DNA of 64,000 nt, from the NCBI GenBank assembly GCA_963724735.1, contig CAVRVX010000001.1:62001-126000 (forward strand). Reading direction: 5' to 3'. The notes below the pieces were generated by a model that had not been told where the DNA came from, ran no database searches, and worked only from the letters and a program-made list of their open reading frames with translations. This document shows positions 58,317 to 64,000 of this stretch, in pieces; position 1 is the stretch's first letter; each line of letters begins with the position of its first letter. The translations under genes and the position numbers were made by a program. This DNA comes from Rhodoplanes sp963724735 (GTDB lineage Bacteria > Pseudomonadota > Alphaproteobacteria > Rhizobiales > Xanthobacteraceae).

Positions 58317-60158
58317 GTGACGCGGATACTCGGAATCTCCGCCTTTTATCACGACAGCGCCGCTGCCCTGGTGGTCGACGGCGACATTGTCGCTGCAGCC
58401 CAAGAGGAACGGTTCACGCGGGTCAAACATGATGCCCGCTATCCGGAAAACGCGATCGCCTATTGCGTCGCTCAGTCCGGCGGCGGCCTCGCGGACATCG
58501 ACCTCGTAGTCTTCTACGAGAAGCCGTTCCTTAAATTCGAACGACTGCTCGAAACCTATCTCGCTTTCGCCCCGCGCGGCTTCCTGTCGTTCAAGACGGC
58601 AATCCCGGTCTGGATTCGCGAGAAACTGTTCCAGAAGGATCTGCTGCGGCGACGATTGCAGGAGCTCGCGCCCGACTTCGACTGGCAGAAGCGGCTCCTG
58701 TTCAGCGAGCACCATTTAAGCCACGCGGCGAGCGCCTTCTATCCGTCGCCGTTCGACGAGGCGGTGATCCTCACCATGGACGGCGTCGGCGAGTGGCCGA
58801 CCACCTCGGTTGCGATCGGCCGCGGGCGCGACATCACGATCCACAAGGAGCTGCATTTTCCCCACTCGCTCGGGCTGCTCTACTCCGCCTTCACGTATTA
58901 CACGGGCTTCAAGGTGAATTCGGGCGAGTACAAATTGATGGGTCTCGCCCCCTACGGCGAACCGCGTTTTCGCAATCTCATTCTCGACAAGCTGATTCAG
59001 CTCAAGGATGACGGCACGTTCCATCTGAACATGGATTATTTCAATTATTGCGTCGGTCTGACCATGACGAACGACGCCTTCAATGATCTCTTCGGCGAAC
59101 CGGTGCGCCGGCCGGACAAGGATCTGCTCACGAATTTTCATATGGACGTCGCGGCTTCGATCCAGGCGGTCACCGAGGAGGTGATCCTGCGGCTGTCCCG
59201 TTCGCTCGCGCGCGAGTTCGCCATACCGAACTTGTGTCTCGCCGGCGGCGTTGCGCTCAATTGCGTCGCCAACGGCAAAGTGCTGCGCGACGGCGCGTTC
59301 CCCAAGATCTGGATCCAGCCGGCGGCGGGCGACGCCGGCGGCGCGGTGGGCGCCGCCCTTGCCGCCTGGCACCTGTTCCTGGGCCGCGAACGAACCGCCT
59401 CGCAGATGGCTGACCGAATGTACGGCTCCTATCTCGGACCCGCGTTCGAGCAGGCGGACATCGAGCAGCGGCTTTCCGCGCGGGGAGCCCGCTTTCAGGT
59501 GCTTCCGGAAAACGAGGTCATCGAAGCGACGGCGCAGGGACTTGCGGCGGGACAGGCGGCCGGCTGGATGCAGGGGCGCATGGAGTTCGGGCCGCGCGCG
59601 CTCGGCGCACGCTCCATCCTCGCCGATCCGCGCTCGCCGACCATGCAGAAGATGCTCAATCTGAAGGTCAAGTATCGCGAGAGCTTCCGGCCTTTCGCCC
59701 CGTCCGTATTGCGCGAAGACGTCGCGAACTGGTTCGAGCTGGATGCCGATTCGCCGTACATGCTGCTCGTCGCCGATGTCGTGCCGGAACGCCGTCGCGC
59801 CATGACGGCGGAGGAGCAGGCTTTGTTCGGGATCGACAAGCTCAATGTCCCGCGGTCGGAGATCCCTGCCGTCACGCATGTCGACTATTCGGCGCGCGTC
59901 CAGACGGTGCACGCCGAGACCAATCCGCGCTATCACGCGCTCTTGACGCGGTTCAAAGAAAAGACCGGGTGCCCGGTGCTGGTGAATACGAGCTTCAACG
60001 TGCGTGGGGAGCCGATCGTGTGCACCCCGGAGGATGCCTTCCATTGCTTCATGGGCACGGAACTCGATCTTCTTGTCGCCGGCAATTGTCTGCTGCGCAA
60101 GGACGAGCAGGACCCTTCGCTCGCGCGTAACTACAAGGATGCTTTCGAGCTCGATTGA
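58317..60158 (+). CDS. NodU/TobZ-type carbamoyltransferase
   Basis: Transfers a carbamoyl group from carbamoyl phosphate to a hydroxyl of a sugar or similar acceptor. The 613-residue protein begins ILGISAFYHDSAAALVVDG (ASKHA/YrdC-like loop). It has FSEHHLSHAASAFYPSPF (metal-binding His) and VILTMDGVGEW, and TGFKVNSGEYKLMGLAPYG. CLAGGVALNCVANGK and MEFGPRALGARSILADPR follow. The C-terminal part has CPVLVNTSFNVRGEPIVCTP. GTG 58,317 follows GGAGGAAGC. It is the third gene of the SxtJ/DUF5989 trio; the acceptor is unknown. Confidence 0.92.
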   Translation: MTRILGISAFYHDSAAALVVDGDIVAAAQEERFTRVKHDARYPENAIAYCVAQSGGGLADIDLVVFYEKPFLKFERLLETYLAFAPRGFLSFKTAIPVWIREKLFQKDLLRRRLQELAPDFDWQKRLLFSEHHLSHAASAFYPSPFDEAVILTMDGVGEWPTTSVAIGRGRDITIHKELHFPHSLGLLYSAFTYYTGFKVNSGEYKLMGLAPYGEPRFRNLILDKLIQLKDDGTFHLNMDYFNYCVGLTMTNDAFNDLFGEPVRRPDKDLLTNFHMDVAASIQAVTEEVILRLSRSLAREFAIPNLCLAGGVALNCVANGKVLRDGAFPKIWIQPAAGDAGGAVGAALAAWHLFLGRERTASQMADRMYGSYLGPAFEQADIEQRLSARGARFQVLPENEVIEATAQGLAAGQAAGWMQGRMEFGPRALGARSILADPRSPTMQKMLNLKVKYRESFRPFAPSVLREDVANWFELDADSPYMLLVADVVPERRRAMTAEEQALFGIDKLNVPRSEIPAVTHVDYSARVQTVHAETNPRYHALLTRFKEKTGCPVLVNTSFNVRGEPIVCTPEDAFHCFMGTELDLLVAGNCLLRKDEQDPSLARNYKDAFELD

Positions 60159-60191
60159 CGCCGCGTTTTTGTCAGGCGACCGAAAGCCGCG

Positions 60192-61403
60192 CTATCCGGC
60201 GGTGGAAATCCGCGAGGCGCGGCTCTGCAGGGCGCGAATGCGCTCGCCCAGATCTCCCGGGCCTGTGCGCCCAGCCTCGCCATGCCCACGCAGATTTCCG
60301 TTCCCGCCAGCCGGAACGCCGATGGTCTTTTCCTCGGCGAGCAGAGCTTCGATCGGCGAACCCGGCCCTTCGAGAGCGAGCGTCAGGCGGGCGACTTCCG
60401 CTGCAATGTCGTTGATGCGCTCGCGCAGCAATGCGCTCTCCACTCGTTCGGTGGACCAGGCCGCCTCGGCGCCTTGTCGCAAGGAAGCGACCTCGCGCTT
60501 GAGCCGCGCAGTTTCCTCATGCGCCGCATCGCGCTCTTCCTGGAGTTTCGCCTTTTCCGCTTTCAGGCTTTCCACCTTGTCGATCTCGCCGCGGGTCTTT
60601 CGCGCGTCGTAGTCGCGCTCGGCCAGCACTCGGCCCTGTTCGGTCAGCCGTTCTTCCAATTCCTGAACGCGCTTGCCGAGCACTTCGGCTTCCGTCGTCT
60701 GAGCGATGAGCTGACGTTCCAGCTGGGCGATGCGGCTGCCGAAGTTCTTCGCCTTCGTCCGCTCCTGGGCGAGTTCCTGGGTGGCGGCCTCGGCGGCCTT
60801 GCGCGCGTTCTCGAGATTCGCGCCGGTCTGAGCGAGGTCCTTCCCCGCTTGATCGAGTTGCGCCTTGTGTCGTTCGACCTGCGTCTTCAGCGCGGCGATT
60901 TCGAGCCGCTGGCTGTCGGTGATGGCGGTCCGCTGATTGAGCGCCGCGGTCAACTTGGCAAGTTCGTTCTCCTTGCCCATCAGCGCGTGCTCGGCGTCGT
61001 GCATCTTGTTCGTCTTGACGCTGTATTCCTGTTCCGCTGCGCGCAGCTGTTCGCGCGTCGCGTTCTCGCGGGCTTCCAGAGCGAGGAGGGCGGCCGACTT
61101 CTCGTTCAGCTCGCGCTTGAGCTTGTCGATCGTGGCCGACTTCTTGCCGAGATCGTTGAGTTGGGCGGTGGTCTTGGCCTTCAGTTGCTCCACGCTCATT
61201 TCCAGTCGCCGCGTCGACATGGCGAATTCCGCGCGCAGCTGGTCCTTCTCGGCTTGTATCTCCGCCATCGAGTACGGGGTCTCGGCTTCGAGCCGCCGCA
61301 TAGTCAGGCGGACCGCGCGGTTATGGACCAGCGGAACGAAAATGAGATTGAACAGGCTCGCAACCAGGAACCCGATCGCGAAGTACATCAACTGTTCGAT
61401 CAC
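60192..61403 (-). CDS. Membrane-anchored coiled-coil protein
   Basis: A 403-residue protein. The N-terminus has one membrane helix (MYFAIGFLVASLFNLIFVPLV) followed by a basic stretch. Residues about 40-345 are almost continuous heptad sequence rich in Glu, Lys, Ala, Gln and Leu (for example EELRAEFAMS-like and LKRELNEKSAALLALEAREN). The C-terminal 60 residues are Gly/Pro-rich and disordered. It is reminiscent of cell-envelope or division coiled-coil proteins conserved in Hyphomicrobiales, but I do not recognise a named family. GTG 61,403 has CGGAGG upstream. It faces the carbamoyltransferase convergently. Confidence 0.75.
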   Translation of the reverse strand: MIEQLMYFAIGFLVASLFNLIFVPLVHNRAVRLTMRRLEAETPYSMAEIQAEKDQLRAEFAMSTRRLEMSVEQLKAKTTAQLNDLGKKSATIDKLKRELNEKSAALLALEARENATREQLRAAEQEYSVKTNKMHDAEHALMGKENELAKLTAALNQRTAITDSQRLEIAALKTQVERHKAQLDQAGKDLAQTGANLENARKAAEAATQELAQERTKAKNFGSRIAQLERQLIAQTTEAEVLGKRVQELEERLTEQGRVLAERDYDARKTRGEIDKVESLKAEKAKLQEERDAAHEETARLKREVASLRQGAEAAWSTERVESALLRERINDIAAEVARLTLALEGPGSPIEALLAEEKTIGVPAGGNGNLRGHGEAGRTGPGDLGERIRALQSRASRISTAG

Positions 61404-61570
61404 GTGGGACGCCTCCGATCACAACAGCGCCGAACGGCCGAGGTCGCCGCGTGCACCACGGGCGCAGACCACCACGTGACGAATTTACACCTTCTTGGCC
61501 GGCGCCAAGTGAAAAACCCCATAGATCACGCAACATTGTCAGGGCGACGACGGCCCGGACAGGCTGCCGG

Positions 61571-62155
61571 TCAGAACGGATTCCAGGTCGCCTGGGGGGT
61601 GAACTTGAGATATCCGATGCTGGCGCCGAGACGAAGCCCAAGACCCGAGCGGATCGGGACGACCACCACATTGTTGGCGGTAAGCGCCGTCATGCCGAGC
61701 CCGCCAATAAAATAGGCCGAGCCTTCAATTCCGGCGAACCTTTGGTAGATCGCTTCGGTCGCCGGCAAATTGTAGACGAGCATCATCGTGCGGGCGCCCT
61801 CGCCGCCAAAATCCCATCCAAAGGACGGGCCCTGCCAGAACACCCGCAAATCGCCTGCATTCTTGGTGTAGAGCACGCCTTCGCCATAACGCAGCCCGCC
61901 GAAGAACGCTCCGCCGGCTTCCTCGCCGAGGACGTAGCCGTTCGGAAGGCCCCATTGGCTGACCGCCTTTTCGACGATCGTCGCCAGGCCGCGCGACACC
62001 CCGCCGAAAAACCGGTGGCCGGCGGCGATGACTTCGTTGGGGGAAAAGCCGCCCGGCGGGTGCGCGGGCTGCGGCGTCTCCTGGGCGAGCGCCCCGATCG
62101 GACCCAAACAAAGAAGCCAAATGCAGACCGCAACAAAGCGCAAGGCTCTGTTCAT
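61571..62155 (-). CDS. eipA: DUF1134/EipA family periplasmic protein
   Basis: A 194-residue secreted protein with a signal peptide (LRFVAVCIWLLCLGPIGALA). The mature part is a DUF1134 domain: FSPNEVIAAGHRFFGGVSRG, GYVLGEEAGGAFFGGLRYGEG, GPSFGWDFGGEGAR and ANNVVVVPIRSGLGLRLGAS. EipA in Brucella is a periplasmic protein needed for envelope integrity. ATG 62,155 is preferred over the upstream in-frame start 62,197, which lacks signal character. It is separated by 167 bases from the coiled-coil gene on the same strand. Confidence 0.88.
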   Translation of the reverse strand: MNRALRFVAVCIWLLCLGPIGALAQETPQPAHPPGGFSPNEVIAAGHRFFGGVSRGLATIVEKAVSQWGLPNGYVLGEEAGGAFFGGLRYGEGVLYTKNAGDLRVFWQGPSFGWDFGGEGARTMMLVYNLPATEAIYQRFAGIEGSAYFIGGLGMTALTANNVVVVPIRSGLGLRLGASIGYLKFTPQATWNPF

Positions 62156-62384
62156 TGTTGCCACCCCGAGGTTTTTGCCGGAGCCCGCACGCTGCACCCA
62201 TGCAGATGTCCGAGCCGAAGGCCGCCCAAATCACAGGTTCCAGCAAGACTATGACGCGAACGCGGCGGACCAATCCAGGCGATGCGGTCGGCGCCTGTGA
62301 AAGCCGCCGCGGGTCCCCAGTTGAGCCGCAACGTCGCCGCGCAGCTTTGGTTGCGGCGCAAGGCCCGGCGGAACCGAGCCCGGC

Positions 62385-63197
62385 TCAGCGCGCCGTTAAT
62401 CGACTTGGATCGCCCCATGCGACAAAGGCCGGCACCAGGAAGCCTTCCTCGGCTCGCCCATAGGTGATCGCCGTACCATCGGGACGAACCACCGCGCCGC
62501 CGGCGGCGGCGAGCACGGCGTGGCCGGCTGCGATATCCCATTCATGCGTGGGCGCAAGGCGCGGATAGACATCAGCCGCGCCTTCGGCAAGCAAACCGAA
62601 TTTGAACGAAGAGCCGCAGGCAATTCGGTCGGCGACCGGCAACCGATCGAGGAAGCTCTTGGTTGTCGGGTCGAGATGCGACCTGCTGACCATCGCGATC
62701 AGGCGCGTTGGGGCAGGGCGGGCCCTGATCGGCGCGATATCCTCCGCGGCCTCGGGCAACTCGCCGGCCGCAAGGCGTAGCCGCTCCGCGAACTGGCCGA
62801 CGCAACCCCGGTAAAGCAGGCTGCGGGCGGGCAGGAAAACGAAACCCAGGGTCGGACGCCCGGCCTCGACGAGGGCAAGATTGACGGTGTATTCGTCCCG
62901 GCGAGCGATGAATTCCCGCGTGCCGTCGAGAGGGTCGACCAAAAGGAAACGGCCGTCCGGGCCGATCGCCGGCGGTGGCCCGGACAATTCCTCAGAAACG
63001 ACCGGAAGTCCCGGTAAGATCTTCGCGATGCCATCGAGGATCACCATCTGCGCCGCTTCGTCGGCCGCGGTCACGGGGCTGAAATCGACCTTCTCGCGCA
63101 CCGCCAACGCGTCGCTGGCGATATCGAGAATGGCTCGACCAGCCCGGGAAACGAGGCCGGTCAGCGCCTTGACGAGAGCCGGGTCGATTGGACGCAT
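62385..63197 (-). CDS. cysQ: 3'(2'),5'-bisphosphate nucleotidase
   Basis: Removes the 3'-phosphate from PAP, the by-product of PAPS use, and so recycles sulfate-assimilation waste. The 270-residue inositol-monophosphatase-fold protein has PVTAADEAAQMVI and VVSEEL (metal Glu), then DPLDGTREFIARRDEYTVNLAL (quoted core DPLDGTREF) and WDIAAGHAVLAAAGG (second metal-binding motif). ATG 63,197 is used; a TTG precedes it by one codon. It complements cysNC found 13 kb away. Confidence 0.93.
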   Translation of the reverse strand: MRPIDPALVKALTGLVSRAGRAILDIASDALAVREKVDFSPVTAADEAAQMVILDGIAKILPGLPVVSEELSGPPPAIGPDGRFLLVDPLDGTREFIARRDEYTVNLALVEAGRPTLGFVFLPARSLLYRGCVGQFAERLRLAAGELPEAAEDIAPIRARPAPTRLIAMVSRSHLDPTTKSFLDRLPVADRIACGSSFKFGLLAEGAADVYPRLAPTHEWDIAAGHAVLAAAGGAVVRPDGTAITYGRAEEGFLVPAFVAWGDPSRLTAR

Positions 63198-63327
63198 CAA
63201 AAGTGCCGCCCCGCGAGCATGTCGTTTGCCTTGCTTACGAGGGCCGGTGTATCACACGAAGCCACCTGCGGCGCGACCGCACCGGTCGCGATCGCCGCAC
63301 AGGCCGTCCACGTTGGAGACGCATTGA

Positions 63328-63966
63328 ATGTCCACCGCCATGATGCCCGAGCCGCTCGATCTTTCCGCCTTGCTCTGTTCGCGGGTATGTCACGATCTGA
63401 TCAGTCCGTCCGGCGCGATCGTCAACGGGCTCGAGGTTCTCGAGGATGCGGAGGACGAAGAGACCAAGACGTTCGCGCTCAACCTGATCAAGAAGAGCGC
63501 CGCTACCGTATCGGCGCGGCTGCAGTTCTGCCGGCTCGCTTTCGGCGCGGCAGGATCGGCGGGCGCCCAGGTCGATCTCGGGGATGCGGAAAAGGTCGCG
63601 CGCGGCGCCCTCGAGGATGAAAAAGTGAAGATCAACTGGGGTCTGCCGCGGGCGCTGCTGCCGAAGAATCGGGTCAAGCTGGTGCTCAATCTCTTGTTGG
63701 TGGCGGGTCACGCAATTCCGCGCGGGGGAGTACTGACGGTCGATCCGGCCGGCGAGGGGGACAACATGGGGTTCCGCATCGAAGCCTGCGGGCTCAATGC
63801 GCGCGTGCCCCACGCGATGGCCTCGCTCGTCGCTGGGGGCGAGGAGGGCCAGTCAATCGACGCGCACGCGATCCAGCCGTTTTACACGGGGCTATTGGCG
63901 AGGACCTGCGGGCTGACCGTCTCGATCCAAAGCGAAGGCGAGGCGGTCGTCGTCCTCGCGCGCTGA
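63328..63966 (+). CDS. chpT: Histidine phosphotransferase ChpT
   Basis: Relays phosphate from CckA to CtrA and CpdR in the alphaproteobacterial cell-cycle circuit. The 212-residue protein has the phospho-accepting His in SRVCHDLISPSGAIVNGLE (about residues 18-36), followed by the four-helix dimerisation part. A degenerate Bergerat-fold C-terminal domain with PKNRVKLVLNLLLVAGHAIP follows. ATG 63,328 has TTGGAGAC upstream. It is divergent from cysQ. The remaining 34 bases of the window after its stop carry no gene start that can be supported. Confidence 0.93.
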   Translation: MSTAMMPEPLDLSALLCSRVCHDLISPSGAIVNGLEVLEDAEDEETKTFALNLIKKSAATVSARLQFCRLAFGAAGSAGAQVDLGDAEKVARGALEDEKVKINWGLPRALLPKNRVKLVLNLLLVAGHAIPRGGVLTVDPAGEGDNMGFRIEACGLNARVPHAMASLVAGGEEGQSIDAHAIQPFYTGLLARTCGLTVSIQSEGEAVVVLAR

Positions 63967-64000
63967 TATGGGCGCCAGACCATCGGAGCGATGACGCCGG

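Noticed and set aside
1..64000. Search for transposases, integrases, attachment sites, CRISPR repeats and tRNA genes
   Set aside because: None was seen, so mobile-element origin of the polysaccharide locus is not supported by direct marks.

Overview
The window is about 64 kb of high-GC DNA from an alphaproteobacterium, most likely of the Hyphomicrobiales (Bradyrhizobium/Rhodopseudomonas/Xanthobacteraceae-like). The markers are a ChpT phosphotransferase, an EipA/DUF1134 periplasmic protein, a DUF2147 protein, the lpoA-like/rsmI/yraN/gshB neighbourhood, and palindromic intergenic repeats of the style common in that order. I saw no tRNA, rRNA, CRISPR array, transposase or phage gene.

Positions 1-32,960 form a large surface-polysaccharide locus. 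It holds dTDP-glucose genes (rfbB, rfbA, a WxcM-like fusion, gtrA), GDP-fucose genes (gmd, fcl), an ABC-2 polysaccharide exporter (Wzm/Wzt-like), four glycosyltransferases, two methyltransferases, an OafA-type O-acyltransferase, an MBOAT acyltransferase with its partner, and two paralogous capsule-type transferases that carry paired cysteines. Its most unusual part is a transketolase / capsule-type transferase / NeuB-like / SDR / aldehyde dehydrogenase operon (25,033-32,109). With a NeuA-like gene at 4,947 it looks like a pathway to an acidic or higher-carbon sugar. The usual sialic, pseudaminic or legionaminic acid genes are absent. A YfhO-like membrane gene (9,976-12,130) and a PhnD-like binding protein (32,171-32,958) are frameshifted.

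Positions 33,013-47,978 carry redox and envelope genes: an eight-haem c-type cytochrome with HEAT/TPR repeats, a sulfatase with a polyglutamine linker, a MetA-type outer-membrane protein, and an operon of two large iron-sulfur flavoproteins with rubrerythrin between them. Both flavoproteins contain NfnA-like and NfnB-like halves, but in opposite order.

Positions 48,025-54,175 carry sulfate activation (cysNC intact, cysD broken), gshB, and rsmI/yraN. The 874-bp gap between gshB and yraN is not empty. It holds an FNR/FixK-type box ahead of a small ORF, and a near-consensus sigma-54 promoter that would drive a short RNA with an exposed CCUCCC (anti-Shine-Dalgarno) stretch.

Positions 54,260-64,000 hold an LpoA-like lipoprotein, a type II NADH dehydrogenase, the SxtJ / DUF5989 / carbamoyltransferase trio (including a 49-residue gene), a membrane-anchored coiled-coil protein, EipA, CysQ and ChpT. 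Family assignments come from motif recognition, not database searches.
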